A DNA stretch of 64,000 nucleotides from Domibacillus indicus (lineage in GTDB: Bacteria; Bacillota; Bacilli; Bacillales; Domibacillaceae), in assembly GCF_000970685.1 (NCBI RefSeq), contig NZ_LAJB01000009.1, positions 19,510 through 83,509 on the forward strand, written 5' to 3'. The position numbers were made by a program, and so were the translations under genes. This document shows positions 38,858 through 48,394 of the stretch, piece by piece; the stretch's first letter is position 1, and each line of letters opens with the position of its first letter. The notes under the pieces were generated by a model. That model made no database searches and was not told where the DNA came from. It was given only the letters and a program-made list of their open reading frames with translations.

Positions 38858-39688
38858 TTATTTTTCTGCTCCAGCCGTAATTCCGCTGACAATATATTTT
38901 TGTAGAAATAAAAACGCTAAAATAATCGGTGCGGCCGCAATAGTGGAAACGGCCATTAAGTTATCCCACTGTGTTCCATACTGGCCGATAAACTTCGTCA
39001 GCCCCATTGTTAAAGGGCGTATTTTTTCATCGGTTGCCAGTGTTAAAGCGAAAATTAAATCGCCCCAGGCAAACAAAAAGCTAAAAGTGCTCACCGTTAA
39101 GACAATCGGCTTCGTCAGCGGCAAAATAATGCGCGTAAACGCGGTGAAGCTGTTGCATCCATCCATAACGGCCGCTTCCTCCAAACCTTTAGGGATCGAG
39201 AGAAAAAAGGGCCTCATAATCACGATGGCAAATGGCAGCGCTGTCGTTGTATTGCCGACAATTAATGCCAGATAGCTGTTTAGCAGTTCAAACTTGCTAA
39301 ACAAAATATAAAGCGGCATCGCCATCATAATGCCGGGGATCATCTGGGTAATTAGCAAAATAAGCAATAAAATATTGGCCCATCTTAATTTAAAGCGTGC
39401 CAGTGCATAAGCGCACGGCAATGCCAGGATTAAGGTCAAGAAAGCCGTCCCAAACGCTGTAACAAATGAATTTTTGATATACGGCAGCAGGCTTCGATCC
39501 TCGATTAAATTTTTCACATAAGCATCAAATTGAATGGTTTCCGGAATAATCATCGGCGGCGTCGCAAACACATCTTGAATCGGCTTAACCGATGTTACAA
39601 CCATCCAATAAACTGGAAAAAGGAAGATACCTGTAATGATAACCGCAGTCAGAAGCAAGGCATACTGCTTTACTGAATACTTTCTCAT
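38858..39688 (-). CDS. Carbohydrate ABC transporter permease (MalG-like)
   Basis: A 276-residue inner-membrane permease with six helices and the EAA loop EEAAVMDGCNSFTAFTRIILP near residue 185. It pairs with the permease encoded just upstream, whose stop codon it overlaps by 4 bp (ATGA). No ATPase gene is in the cluster, so a shared MsmX/UgpC-type ATPase elsewhere is expected. Confidence 0.92.
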   Translation of the reverse strand: MRKYSVKQYALLLTAVIITGIFLFPVYWMVVTSVKPIQDVFATPPMIIPETIQFDAYVKNLIEDRSLLPYIKNSFVTAFGTAFLTLILALPCAYALARFKLRWANILLLILLITQMIPGIMMAMPLYILFSKFELLNSYLALIVGNTTTALPFAIVIMRPFFLSIPKGLEEAAVMDGCNSFTAFTRIILPLTKPIVLTVSTFSFLFAWGDLIFALTLATDEKIRPLTMGLTKFIGQYGTQWDNLMAVSTIAAAPIILAFLFLQKYIVSGITAGAEK

Positions 39689-40620
39689 TCCGCTTCCTCC
39701 CTTTTAATAAGGTACAGGTAGATGAGCGCAATGCAGATAAGAATAACAAGAATAACAGTAGCTACGGCTCCGCTTGCCCCAAAATCGAAATTCACAAAAG
39801 CAAGCTCATACCCGTAAAACGGCAGCACCTGAGTTGCATTTACCGGTCCTCCGCCTGTCATAATCAAAATAATGTCGAACACTTTAAATGTATAGATAAT
39901 CCCCAGCACTAAAATAATTAACAGCGCCGGCTTCAGCAGCGGCAGCGTAATTCGCCAAAATGTTTGAAACCTGCTGGCACCGTCTACTTTCGCCGCTTCA
40001 TATACGTCACTCGGAAGTGCCTGCATAGCGGCCAAGATTAAAATCATGTTAAAGGGAATACCTATCCAGATATTCGTCATAATCACAGCTGCTAAAGCAG
40101 TGTCCTGCTGGCCAAGCCAGTTAATGGGTGCATCAATCAAATGAAGTGACACCAGAAAATAATTAATCACCCCGTGGTCTACATCAAACAGCCATTTAAA
40201 AAGAGTACCGGTAATCACAAGCGGGGTCATCCATGCCAGAAGCATGATCGAGCGAAAAAAATTTCGAAACGGAAAGTCCTGATTCAAAAACACCGCCAGC
40301 AAATAGCCGATAATTACCTGAAAAAAAATACAGGCCGCTGTGTAAATCACGGTGTTTTTCAAAGCAATGCCGAACTTTTCCGTTTGAATCATTTCTTTGT
40401 AGTTTTGCAGGCCGATAAATTCTCCGCCGCTGCGCAGATTCATCAGGGTTAAATCCTGAAAGCTGACGACAATGTTATAAGCAATCGGATAAAGCATAAA
40501 AAGCAAAACGAACAGCGCGGCTGGAGCAATAAACAAATACTGAGGCATCTTTTGGCTGAACCTGCTTTTCACTGTGTACGTCCCTAATTGAGAGGACTTA
40601 CGAGCGACTCTTCCGTTCAT
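39685..40620 (-). CDS. Carbohydrate ABC transporter permease (MalF-like)
   Basis: A 311-residue permease; after a basic cytoplasmic N-terminus, six helices and the EAA loop VYEAAKVDGASRFQTFWRIT near residue 210. Together with the downstream permease and the upstream binding protein it forms a CUT1-type sugar importer. Confidence 0.92.
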   Translation of the reverse strand: MNGRVARKSSQLGTYTVKSRFSQKMPQYLFIAPAALFVLLFMLYPIAYNIVVSFQDLTLMNLRSGGEFIGLQNYKEMIQTEKFGIALKNTVIYTAACIFFQVIIGYLLAVFLNQDFPFRNFFRSIMLLAWMTPLVITGTLFKWLFDVDHGVINYFLVSLHLIDAPINWLGQQDTALAAVIMTNIWIGIPFNMILILAAMQALPSDVYEAAKVDGASRFQTFWRITLPLLKPALLIILVLGIIYTFKVFDIILIMTGGGPVNATQVLPFYGYELAFVNFDFGASGAVATVILVILICIALIYLYLIKREEAE

Positions 40621-40665
40621 TGCACATCCTCCTAAAAACAGGAGAGGAGACTCTCCCCTGTTAAA

Positions 40666-41925
40666 TTAAGGAAGCAGCGGTTCTATTTTGGCTGCTGTAT
40701 CCTCCATGATTTTGTCTACATCCTCGCCTGTCATAGCCCGTTGAATGGCTTCCTGGATATTCGACGAGATTTCCGGATAGTTTGTTCCGTAAGCGCGCGG
40801 TTTCGCGGATTGAAGCTGCTCCATAAATACCTTCACATGCTCATCCGTTGCCCAGTCATACTGTTCATCACTTGCCACGTCTTCACGGCTTGGCAGGCGG
40901 CCGCCTAACTCATGCATAGGGCCAAGAATTTCCGGCTGCTGTGTCCATTTGATAAATTCCCATGCGGCATCTTGATGTTCAGATGTTTCGGTAATGGCCC
41001 AGTTTTCTCCGCCCAGAATGGAGGCAGTGCCCGCCTCGCCTGCCGGCATTAAAAACACTCCCCAATTAATATCCTGCGACTGCTCCTTTAACATAGGAAT
41101 TTGCCACGGTCCGTTTTCCATCATGGCCGCTTTTTTCGTCTGGAACTGTACCAGCACATCGGACTGATCCCAGTTGATCATGTTTTCAGACAGAACGCCT
41201 TCTTTTACCATATTTTGAACAAAGCTCATTGCACTCTTCGCTTCGTCGCTGCCGAAGGAATCTAGATCGGCTCCTGCCTGCCAGAGGTAAGGAAGAAATT
41301 GAAAGGTGCCTTCTTCACTTTTCTTGCCGGACATGGCAAAGCCTTTTACGTCTCCTTTTGTCAGCTTTTTCGCTGTCTCCATAAATTCATCCCATGTTTT
41401 TGGGAGGTCTGTAATGCCCGCTTCTTCAAACATGTCTTTGTTGTAGTAAATAGCAAGCGCATTGCTGTTGTTTGGGATTCCATATATTTTTCCGTCCAGC
41501 GTTGCCGACTCCATCGGCCCTTCAAAGTACTGGTCTCCTTCGCCCCATTCGTCTACCTTTTCCGTAATATCCGCAAAAACGCCTGCCTGGGCAAAAGATT
41601 GGTGATCCGGATTGTCAATTAAGACAATGTCCGGCAGTTCGCCGGCTCCCACTCCCTGAAGCAGCTTTGTTTTCAAATCGGCAAAAGGCATATAGGTGCG
41701 TTCAAACGTAACACTTGGATTTTCTTCCTGGTATTTTTTCATCAAAGCTTCCTGCTCACGCTCACTGGAAGAATCCGGCTGCAGATAGTCCCAGATTTTG
41801 ATCGTTACTTGATCAGATCCGCCGTTGCTTTCATTTTCCGTTTCCCCGCCGCTTTCGGAAGAACCACAGGCCGACAGTACCAGCACGCAAACCGTACAGA
41901 GTAGAAAAAAAAGTTTTTTGCTCAT
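40666..41925 (-). CDS. Sugar-binding lipoprotein of the ABC importer
   Basis: A 419-residue family-1 extracellular solute-binding protein. Signal peptide with lipobox LVLSAC (C20), then a Ser/Gly/Glu linker and the mature domain beginning VTIKIWDYLQPDSS. The segment GGENWAITETSEHQDAAWEFI is typical of CUT1 binding proteins. It overlaps the upstream dehydrogenase gene by 4 bp. Confidence 0.93.
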   Translation of the reverse strand: MSKKLFFLLCTVCVLVLSACGSSESGGETENESNGGSDQVTIKIWDYLQPDSSSEREQEALMKKYQEENPSVTFERTYMPFADLKTKLLQGVGAGELPDIVLIDNPDHQSFAQAGVFADITEKVDEWGEGDQYFEGPMESATLDGKIYGIPNNSNALAIYYNKDMFEEAGITDLPKTWDEFMETAKKLTKGDVKGFAMSGKKSEEGTFQFLPYLWQAGADLDSFGSDEAKSAMSFVQNMVKEGVLSENMINWDQSDVLVQFQTKKAAMMENGPWQIPMLKEQSQDINWGVFLMPAGEAGTASILGGENWAITETSEHQDAAWEFIKWTQQPEILGPMHELGGRLPSREDVASDEQYDWATDEHVKVFMEQLQSAKPRAYGTNYPEISSNIQEAIQRAMTGEDVDKIMEDTAAKIEPLLP

Positions 41926-42938
41926 TTTACGCTCTCCTTCTCGCTTAAAATGTCAGCAACCTTTATTTCATGAGACAGCTTTACTGATTCAAGTGCAGCA
42001 CCAACGATTCCAAAGCTTTTTAAATTATCTTCCAGATCTGTTGCCGGCCGCCTGTTTTCCTGTATAGCCGATACCATTTCATAGATGGAAAACTCGCGGT
42101 CTGTATAAGCCATATCAACTAACGGAAGCGGGCGCTTTGCACCGTCACCTGCTGTTACATAAGGACGGTCCCCGCTAAGCTCAATCAGTCCGTTTTTTCC
42201 ATAAAGCTTAATTTCACCGTTCCATGATGTTTCAGGGCCGGTTGTTACCCAGCTGGCAAAATAGTGGACAAGCACCTCTTCAAATGACATGGTGACGCTT
42301 GCAGTCGGGTTTCCCTGAAACCAGCTCCAGGACGGCCTCATGCTTTTTGCATAAACGGTGCTTGCATCTTTCCCCAATATATACCTCATAAGGTCAAAAT
42401 GATGGATACTCATATCTTCAATCACAATTTCTTTGTATTGGTCTCTCCAGCCGCCAAAATTCGTTGCACGCCTGAAATTCCATTCCACATATTCAATTGG
42501 ACCGGCAATTTGATCATCTACCGCTTTCTTAATGGCCTGTATTTCGGGCCTCCAGCGGTAGTTCTGGCTGATCATGACATGCTGGCTGTACCCTTTGGCT
42601 GCTTGGTGTAATTCTTTTGCGTCCTGGAGTGTCTGGGCAATTGGCTTTTCTAAAAAAACATGGAGGCCGTTTTTCAGTGCATCAATAGAGAGAGTTTTGT
42701 GTGTCTGCGGTGGTGTAATAATTAAAGCAATGTCTGCTTCTGTTGATTGAAATGCCTGGAGGTGGTTATCAAAATAGTGAATTCCTTCGTCACCCAGCAG
42801 TTTTTTTGCCCGGTCACGATTGGTCTGTTCAATGTCTACGACAGCAACAATATCAAGAAAATCCAGACTTTTAATGATTTCCAGCCAGGAAAGACCGAAT
42901 CCTCCGGCTCCGGCTTGAATAACCCGTAGAGATTCCAT
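41922..42938 (-). CDS. Second Gfo/Idh/MocA-family oxidoreductase
   Basis: A 338-residue NAD(P)-dependent oxidoreductase: nucleotide-binding AGAGGFGLSW, catalytic lysine in HVFLEKPIAQ and IEDMSIHHFDLMRYILG. First gene of the sugar operon. In 3-keto-sugar pathways a second enzyme of this family reduces the keto-sugar back to glucose (LgdC-type), which would suit this protein; that is inference. ATG after GGGGCTGG. Confidence 0.82.
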   Translation of the reverse strand: MESLRVIQAGAGGFGLSWLEIIKSLDFLDIVAVVDIEQTNRDRAKKLLGDEGIHYFDNHLQAFQSTEADIALIITPPQTHKTLSIDALKNGLHVFLEKPIAQTLQDAKELHQAAKGYSQHVMISQNYRWRPEIQAIKKAVDDQIAGPIEYVEWNFRRATNFGGWRDQYKEIVIEDMSIHHFDLMRYILGKDASTVYAKSMRPSWSWFQGNPTASVTMSFEEVLVHYFASWVTTGPETSWNGEIKLYGKNGLIELSGDRPYVTAGDGAKRPLPLVDMAYTDREFSIYEMVSAIQENRRPATDLEDNLKSFGIVGAALESVKLSHEIKVADILSEKESVK

Positions 42939-42969
42939 TCATCCAGCCCCTTTTTAATTTTCAGAATAT

Positions 42970-42985
42970 TGATGTACGTTAATCA
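42970..42985 (-). promoter_or_regulatory. Operator O1, leader copy
   Basis: TGATGTACGTTAATCA (plus strand), an imperfect palindrome centred on AC/GT. A second copy with one change lies at 43084-43099, 114 bp away. Likely target of the LacI-type regulator next door. Confidence 0.65.
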
Positions 42986-43047
42986 AAAAAGTGAATCAAA
43001 ATCTGCACTGTGATTTTGCTGCAGCATGAACAAAGATATTTTCAATT

Positions 43048-43062
43048 TGTAAGCGCTTTACA
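43048..43062 (-). promoter_or_regulatory. cre-like palindrome at the transcription start
   Basis: TGTAAGCGCTTTACA (plus strand) has a central CG and near-perfect symmetry, matching CcpA/LacI-family sites. It covers the predicted transcription start of the sugar operon. Confidence 0.75.
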
Positions 43063-43067
43063 TTGTA

Positions 43068-43096
43068 ATCATAAAAGACATTATGATGTACGTCAA
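43068..43096 (-). promoter_or_regulatory. Sigma-A promoter of the sugar operon
   Basis: Minus-strand TTGACG, 17 bp, TATGAT. The -35 box lies inside operator O2, which starts in the last codons of the regulator gene. Confidence 0.75.
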
Positions 43097-43099
43097 TCA
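43084..43099 (-). promoter_or_regulatory. Operator O2, promoter copy
   Basis: TGATGTACGTCAATCA (plus strand), same motif as O1; it overlaps the -35 box and the 3' end of the LacI-type gene. Confidence 0.65.
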
Positions 43100-44158
43100 T
43101 TTTTTAGAATTTTTTCGAAATTCATTTTGATTTAAATAATATTTGGCATTGGCTTTTGTGACTACTTCCAGTTTTACGATCGTATTTTCTTTCGAAGACT
43201 CTTCCGTGGAATTCAAAAAATCAAATACCTTTTTTACCATCATGGAAGCCTGTGCAGCGGGATCCTGGCAAATTGTTGCGGTGATAATGCCGCTTTGCAA
43301 GGAAGCGTTTATTTTTTCGCTTATATCATGCCCAATGATTACTTTGTCTTTTGCCATTTTTATTTCTTTAAGAAACTCGGCTGCTTCTCCTAATATTCCG
43401 TTCGCAATGTAGATCCCATCTGCCTGGACAAAGCGGTGGCTGCTGGCGTTAAACGATGGATTCGTGTAGGAGCTTGTAACTGGCACAGTTTCAATCTTCA
43501 TCTTCATTTGTTTTTCTTCAAAATAAGCACGAAAACCCTGCTCTTTATTGACCATTTGATACGTATCCTCATCTTCTCTCACAATAATGATATGATCGAG
43601 CTTTTTGGCAAACAGGCAAATAAGCTCCGCCGCCAGGTAGCCAGCATCAAAATAGTCGCTGCCGACAAAAGCAATCCGCCGGCTTTCCGGCACATCATTG
43701 TTTAGCGAAAAAACAGGAATCCCAAGCTCCATTCCTTTATTAATCACATCAACAAACGGCTTTGAGTCGTGGGGTGCAATCACAAGCGCATCATGGCGAT
43801 TGTCCGTAATTGCTTTTTCAATAAAATGAATCTGGATTTCCTTGGGCATCGATTCCACGCGGTACACTTCCGCTTTAAAACCAAAATCCTCAAATAAAGC
43901 CGCTGCCTTCATAATTTCCTGCTGGATCTCTCCCCAGAAATACTCCGGTATCAATGGCAAAATAAAAGCCACGTTTAGGGTTTTCTGGGTGGATAGAAAT
44001 TTAGCGGCCCTGTTTGGCTTATATCCCAGCTCCTCCGCTTTCAATTTAACCTTTTTTATTGTTTTGGCGCTTACTCCATTGCGGTTATTTAATACCCGGT
44101 CCACTGTTGCGGTTGAGATGCCAAGAGCATCCGCAATCATTTTAGCCGTAACTTTCAT
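43097..44158 (-). CDS. LacI-family regulator of the sugar cluster
   Basis: A 353-residue LacI-type protein. The HTH (residues 1-25, MIADALGISTATVDRVLNNR) and hinge helix are followed by a periplasmic-binding-like domain (LNVAFILPLIPEYFWGEIQQE, then YIANGILGEAAEFL) of the type-1 sugar group used by xylose/ribose-type sensors. The start ATG 44158 follows GGGGGA; the longer frame is rejected. It lies directly upstream of the sugar operon and has its own promoter at 44259-44288. It probably binds O1 and O2. Confidence 0.88.
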   Translation of the reverse strand: MKVTAKMIADALGISTATVDRVLNNRNGVSAKTIKKVKLKAEELGYKPNRAAKFLSTQKTLNVAFILPLIPEYFWGEIQQEIMKAAALFEDFGFKAEVYRVESMPKEIQIHFIEKAITDNRHDALVIAPHDSKPFVDVINKGMELGIPVFSLNNDVPESRRIAFVGSDYFDAGYLAAELICLFAKKLDHIIIVREDEDTYQMVNKEQGFRAYFEEKQMKMKIETVPVTSSYTNPSFNASSHRFVQADGIYIANGILGEAAEFLKEIKMAKDKVIIGHDISEKINASLQSGIITATICQDPAAQASMMVKKVFDFLNSTEESSKENTIVKLEVVTKANAKYYLNQNEFRKNSKK

Positions 44159-44258
44159 TATTTCCCCCGCCTCTCCGCTTTTTACTGACAGTATCGTTTG
44201 CAGCATCGGCAGTCTGCTGTTTACTGTTAAAAATAGAAAACTTTTATCAGGTATATAC

Positions 44259-44288
44259 ATTTTACAAAAGAACAGCCCTTTTTGTCGA
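44259..44288 (-). promoter_or_regulatory. Promoter of the LacI-type gene
   Basis: TCGACA, 18 bp, TAAAAT on the minus strand, about 100 bp before the start codon. Confidence 0.6.
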
Positions 44289-44322
44289 TTTTTCATGGTA
44301 CATAATTCAACTGCCTGCCCCG

Positions 44323-44392
44323 CAAAAAAAAGCTCTTTTCCTCCTTATCTTCGATTGCTCTAACTACGAAGTCAATAAGGGAAAAAGAGCTT
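44323..44392 (-). terminator. Long terminator hairpin of the lut operon
   Basis: AAGCTCTTTT-CCCTTAT pairs with ATAAGG-GGAAAAGAGCTT, with an inner CTTCG/CGAAG stem and a T8 tail. Begins 10 bp after the lutC stop. Confidence 0.88.
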
Positions 44393-44401
44393 ATTATTCT
44401 T

Positions 44402-45112
44402 TTATCGGTCTTCTACTACGATGTAAGCCGCTTTCACAGGCCCATGCACTCCGACAACGAGGTTCATTTCAATATCCGCCGAGTTGCTTGGACCGGTGAC
44501 GAAATTGATACAGGATGGAATTGTCTCGCCGGCCTGCACGCGGCGGGAGATTTCCTGTGCCGCCTGCGTCATGCGCGGCACAATGGTGCTTTTCGGAATA
44601 ATTGCAATATAGCTGCGCGGCAGCAGGCTGACGGAGCGCCCCTTTCCTGAACTCGAAAACAGGACGACCGTTCCCGATTCTGCCAGCGTCATATCGCTAA
44701 ACGTAATGCCGATGTTTGCCCGTTCAGCATCCGCAATGTTTTTTCTGCCGCGCGCCGCATTCCACTCATTCACTTCAACCTTCTGCTCCGGCCAGGTACT
44801 GTTGATCAGCCCGCCGAGCCCGAATTCTTCAAAACGGGCGTCCTGCCAGATCGAAATTGGGCCGCCGCCGTATAAGTTAACCGTGGATTCCAGAACTCCG
44901 GCAAGCTTTTCACCGGTTGTTTCAATCAGCTCGGTATGAATCAGCTGGCATTGATCGCGGAGCACCGCCAGCAGCTCATTCGGTGTTTTATCCGTCAGGG
45001 TTTTATCCTGCGGCCGAAACTGCCAGTTCCGCTCCGGCTTTACGTTTGTGTTGCGGCTGCGGCCAAGCTGCCTGGCCACATTGGTTAAAAAAGAATCGCG
45101 GTGATGGATCAT
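44402..45112 (-). CDS. lutC: Lactate utilisation protein LutC
   Basis: A 236-residue LUD-domain protein. With LutA and LutB it oxidises L-lactate to pyruvate. Motifs [20 protein letters not shown] and [17 protein letters not shown] are typical. It overlaps lutB by 4 bp and is the last gene of lutABC. Confidence 0.94.
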   Translation of the reverse strand: MIHHRDSFLTNVARQLGRSRNTNVKPERNWQFRPQDKTLTDKTPNELLAVLRDQCQLIHTELIETTGEKLAGVLESTVNLYGGGPISIWQDARFEEFGLGGLINSTWPEQKVEVNEWNAARGRKNIADAERANIGITFSDMTLAESGTVVLFSSSGKGRSVSLLPRSYIAIIPKSTIVPRMTQAAQEISRRVQAGETIPSCINFVTGPSNSADIEMNLVVGVHGPVKAAYIVVEDR

Positions 45113-46539
45113 TGATTCCCGCCTCCTTTTTCATATTCTTTAAACCAGTCGCGGAACCGTTCTTTGTTTGGCGCCGGGAATTCCCGAATTTCTGTCCATG
45201 CCTTCAGGGGACCGGGACCGTTTGAAATACGGTCATTTTTCGTAAACGGCTTCATCATGGCCGCCGCCATTTTTGAACCGGCTGCGTACATCGGATTCGA
45301 TGCGGCACCGAGTCCAAACGCTTTCATGGCCAGCTTTTCTGAAATCGGCGCGCGCCCTTCCCGTTCGACGATAACCTGGCGGTGCTTATGCAGCAGCTCA
45401 TGAAGCGGAATTTTTACCGGGCAGGCATCTGTGCAGGCTGCACAAAGAGTTGATGCATAAGGAAGATCTTTAAAATCATCATAGCCGCCGAGCAGCGGTG
45501 TCAGTACAGCGCCGATCGGTCCCGGATAAATCGAATTGTACGAATGGCCGCCAATGTGGCGGTACACCGGGCAGACGTTGATGCAGGCCGCGCAGCGAAT
45601 GCATTGAAGCACGGACTGGAATTCTGTTCCTAAAATGCTGGAACGCCCGTTATCCACGATAACAAGGTGGAATTCCTCCGGTCCGTCCACATCCCCTTCC
45701 TCGCGGGGACCGGAAAGCGCCGTAATATAGCTTGTTAATTTCTGGCCGACAGCACTGCGTGTTAAAAGGCCGACAAGCACTTCGAACTCTTCAAATGTCG
45801 GCACAATCCGCTCCATGCCCATTACAACAACCTGCGTTTTGGGCAGGTCCGACACAAGGCCGGCATTTCCTTCGTTGGTAACAAGGCCGACCGATCCGGA
45901 TTCTGCAATGGCGAAGTTGCAGCCGGTAATGCCGATATCGGCTGTTAAAAATTCCTGGCGCAGCGTTTCCCGCGCATGAAGAGCCAGCTCTTCCGGTTTG
46001 GATGTCATTTTGTATTCAAGCTTTTCCGAAAACACGTCCCGGATCTGCTCTTTGTTTTTATGAAGAGCCGGGGCCACAATATGAGACGGCGGATCATGTT
46101 CATCCAGCTGGAGAATATACTCGCCAAGGTCCGTTTCAATGACGGTGCAGCCTTCCTCCTCCAGCACCTGGTTCAAGCCGATCTCCTCGGTCACCATTGA
46201 CTTGGCTTTCAAGACCTTTTTGCCGCCTTTTGCGTTGACGACCTCGCGGATATATCCTGTCGCCTCATCTGCTGTCGCGGCGAAAAATACATGCCCGCCC
46301 CGCTTTTGAAGATTTTCGGCCAGCTCATGCAAATAGTAGTCGAGATTATTTAACACATGCTGCCGTATTTCTTCTCCATGCGAGCGCCACTCCTCCCAGT
46401 TGCCGAGCTCCTCCGCCGCATCCAGCCGGCGCGTGCGGAGCCGTTCCTGCGCGCTGGCAACCGCCCCGCGCATAAACGTATCTTCCATATTTTTGTTAAC
46501 GTTTTCTTTAAATTTGCCTTCACCGATTTTCATTGCCAT
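45109..46539 (-). CDS. lutB: Lactate utilisation iron-sulfur protein LutB
   Basis: A 476-residue protein with an N-terminal LUD domain ([21 protein letters not shown] near residue 205) and a C-terminal 2x[4Fe-4S] ferredoxin-like region, [12 protein letters not shown] and CAACTDACP. It transfers electrons from lactate. ATG after GAGGGGGATAAC; 13 bp after lutA. Confidence 0.95.
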   Translation of the reverse strand: MAMKIGEGKFKENVNKNMEDTFMRGAVASAQERLRTRRLDAAEELGNWEEWRSHGEEIRQHVLNNLDYYLHELAENLQKRGGHVFFAATADEATGYIREVVNAKGGKKVLKAKSMVTEEIGLNQVLEEEGCTVIETDLGEYILQLDEHDPPSHIVAPALHKNKEQIRDVFSEKLEYKMTSKPEELALHARETLRQEFLTADIGITGCNFAIAESGSVGLVTNEGNAGLVSDLPKTQVVVMGMERIVPTFEEFEVLVGLLTRSAVGQKLTSYITALSGPREEGDVDGPEEFHLVIVDNGRSSILGTEFQSVLQCIRCAACINVCPVYRHIGGHSYNSIYPGPIGAVLTPLLGGYDDFKDLPYASTLCAACTDACPVKIPLHELLHKHRQVIVEREGRAPISEKLAMKAFGLGAASNPMYAAGSKMAAAMMKPFTKNDRISNGPGPLKAWTEIREFPAPNKERFRDWFKEYEKGGGNQ

Positions 46540-46552
46540 GTTGTTATCCCCC

Positions 46553-47269
46553 TCACCGGCTGTTTAAAACTTCTGCAATATGCATGACGCGGATCGGTTT
46601 TCCTCTCCGTTCCATCCGGCCGCCAATGTTCATTAAGCAGCCGCCGTCTGCGCCGATCAAAAAGTCCGCTTTTGTCTGTTCAGCCGAATCAACTTTTTCA
46701 TCAACCATCTGTTCGGAAATATTCCCCATCTTTACGGAAAACGTGCCGCCGAAGCCGCAGCAGTTATGTGCGTTTGGCAGCGGCTCAAACCGAAGCCCTT
46801 CTACATTTTTTAAAAGCGTCATCGGCGCGTCCTTCACGCCAAGCAGCCGCGTCATATGGCAGGACGGATGATACGTCGCCACACCCTTTAACCTGGCCCC
46901 GACGTTTTCCACTTTTAATACGTTTACGATAAATTCAGTCAGCTCATATGTTTTGGCCGCCAGCTTTTCAGCACGCGGGCGCCAGACGGGATCATCGTGA
47001 AAAATATGCTGGTATTCTTTAAACATCGTTGCACACGAACCGGACGGCGTTACCACAACCTCCGCATTTTCAAACGTGGCAATCATTTTTTTCATCGCAT
47101 CTTTTGATTCTTCTACATAGCCCGAGTTATAAGCAGGCTGTCCGCAGCATACTTGTCCCATCGGAAACTCAATATCACAGCCGAGCCGTTCGAGCACCTC
47201 AACGGTTGCTTTGCCCACATCTGCTTGAAACATATCCACGATGCATGTAATAAAAAGCGTAACCTTCAC
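46553..47269 (-). CDS. lutA: Lactate utilisation protein LutA
   Basis: A 238-residue protein with two cysteine-rich CCG domains: [13 protein letters not shown] and [13 protein letters not shown], which bind iron-sulfur clusters. I place the start at GTG 47269 ([15 protein letters not shown]), which gives the usual family length and has GGGGTGA at 5 nt; the frame opens three codons earlier at another GTG. First gene of lutABC. Confidence 0.95.
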   Translation of the reverse strand: MKVTLFITCIVDMFQADVGKATVEVLERLGCDIEFPMGQVCCGQPAYNSGYVEESKDAMKKMIATFENAEVVVTPSGSCATMFKEYQHIFHDDPVWRPRAEKLAAKTYELTEFIVNVLKVENVGARLKGVATYHPSCHMTRLLGVKDAPMTLLKNVEGLRFEPLPNAHNCCGFGGTFSVKMGNISEQMVDEKVDSAEQTKADFLIGADGGCLMNIGGRMERRGKPIRVMHIAEVLNSR

Positions 47270-47288
47270 ATTGCTCACCCCAGAAGTA

Positions 47289-47305
47289 AGGTCATCTGAT
47301 GACCT
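47289..47305 (-). promoter_or_regulatory. Probable LutR operator
   Basis: AGGTCATCAGATGACCT on the minus strand, a perfect 17-bp palindrome around one central base. It touches the -10 box and covers the start of transcription of lutA. Half-sites of this GT...AC form suit FadR-subfamily GntR regulators such as LutR. Confidence 0.8.
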
Positions 47306-47334
47306 GTATAATTTAGTCTCTCTTTATGATACAA
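47305..47334 (-). promoter_or_regulatory. Promoter of lutABC
   Basis: TTGTAT, 18 bp, TATACA on the minus strand. A near-cre (one mismatch to the consensus) lies just upstream at about 47340. Confidence 0.5.
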
Positions 47335-47417
47335 CAACCGTTTTCATTTTCCAATGGTTTCTTGTAAAGAAAAGCTGTCAGACACAGTAACTACGGCCAA
47401 ATAAAAATGGCCGTACT

Positions 47418-47471
47418 TAAAAAAGACGAACACAATTTTCCTGAGAGCCGGCCGGCCACTTATCGTCTTTT
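47418..47471 (-). terminator. Possible terminator of lutR
   Basis: AAAAGACGA pairs with TCGTCTTTT across about 32 nt that include a GGCCGGCC palindrome; a T6 run ends the minus-strand stem. About 90 bp after the lutR stop. Confidence 0.55.
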
Positions 47472-47561
47472 CGCAAAAAGGCGCGGCCTCCTGGCTGTTT
47501 TCGTCCATGAAAGCTTTTATAAAAACAAGCTGCTTAGCTCAAGACACGGCCTGGCTTTTTC

Positions 47562-48278
47562 CTACTGTGTCTCCATATAGTCATGGAGCACTTTTTCGAC
47601 ATATTCAAGATGGACTGCCATCGCTTCCCGGGCCGCTTCTGAATTTCCCTCCTCAATGGCTTTTAAAATGGCTTCGTGCTGTCCATTCAGCTGGCCAACC
47701 GTTGCGCTGGGGGAATATAAACAAATGCGGCGCGTTTCACGCATCGATTCGGCCGTCATGCCGGAAACGTGATTCATTAAGCTGAGCAGCAGGTCATTTC
47801 CGGCTGAGGCGGCAATCGCCAAATGAAACGCAAGATCGGCTTTTTCTCCCCTTTCCGGGTCGCCCGAATAAGCCACCATCTCAGAAAGAGCTTCTCTCAT
47901 CGCCCTGATGTCCTCCTCTGTCCGCCGGCTGGCAGCGGAGGCGGCAATGCCTGTTTCTAAAATTTTGCGTACTTCCATTAAATTCTGCAGGTCCATTTTA
48001 TTCATTAGAAGGGCGCTTTGAAGCGGAAAAGCGATTCCTTCCGGTTCAAACGCTTTCACATATGTACCTTCTCCCTGGCGCATCTCAATCAGCCCCATTG
48101 CCCGCAGGGATGTAAGAGCTTCTCTAATGGCAGAACGCCCTACTTGAAAGCTTTCAGCCAGCTGCTGGACCGAATCCAGTTTTTCCCCCGGCTTTAATTC
48201 ACCGGAGCGAATGGATTCAAGAAGTGTGTCCGCTACTTCTTCATATATTTTTTTCGGTTTAATTTGTTTATATTTCAA
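47562..48278 (-). CDS. lutR: GntR-family lactate repressor LutR
   Basis: A 238-residue FadR-type GntR regulator. The winged helix (KIYEEVADTLLESI, then SFQVGRSAIREALTSLRAMG) is followed by an all-helical FCD domain that binds the effector (VRKILETGIAASAA, LAFHLAIAASAGN, HEAIL with metal-ligand histidines). The start is TTG 48278 after GGGAGGTGAGG; the frame opens four codons earlier. Upstream of and co-oriented with lutABC, it should repress it when lactate is absent. A TATAAT lies at 48300-48305. Confidence 0.92.
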   Translation of the reverse strand: MKYKQIKPKKIYEEVADTLLESIRSGELKPGEKLDSVQQLAESFQVGRSAIREALTSLRAMGLIEMRQGEGTYVKAFEPEGIAFPLQSALLMNKMDLQNLMEVRKILETGIAASAASRRTEEDIRAMREALSEMVAYSGDPERGEKADLAFHLAIAASAGNDLLLSLMNHVSGMTAESMRETRRICLYSPSATVGQLNGQHEAILKAIEEGNSEAAREAMAVHLEYVEKVLHDYMETQ

Positions 48279-48366
48279 CGTTGACCTCACCTCCCGTCTA
48301 TTATATACACAACAGGACGGCAGGCAGTACTATTTTTCGTTTCCAGTGAAACCTTCTATCCTGTGC

Positions 48367-48394
48367 AAAAAAGGCCGGCTGGTTACTTCCGGCC
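48367..48394 (-). terminator. Terminator of ydbST
   Basis: AGGCCGG / CCGGCCT with T6 tail on the minus strand, spanning the ydbT stop codon. Confidence 0.85.
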
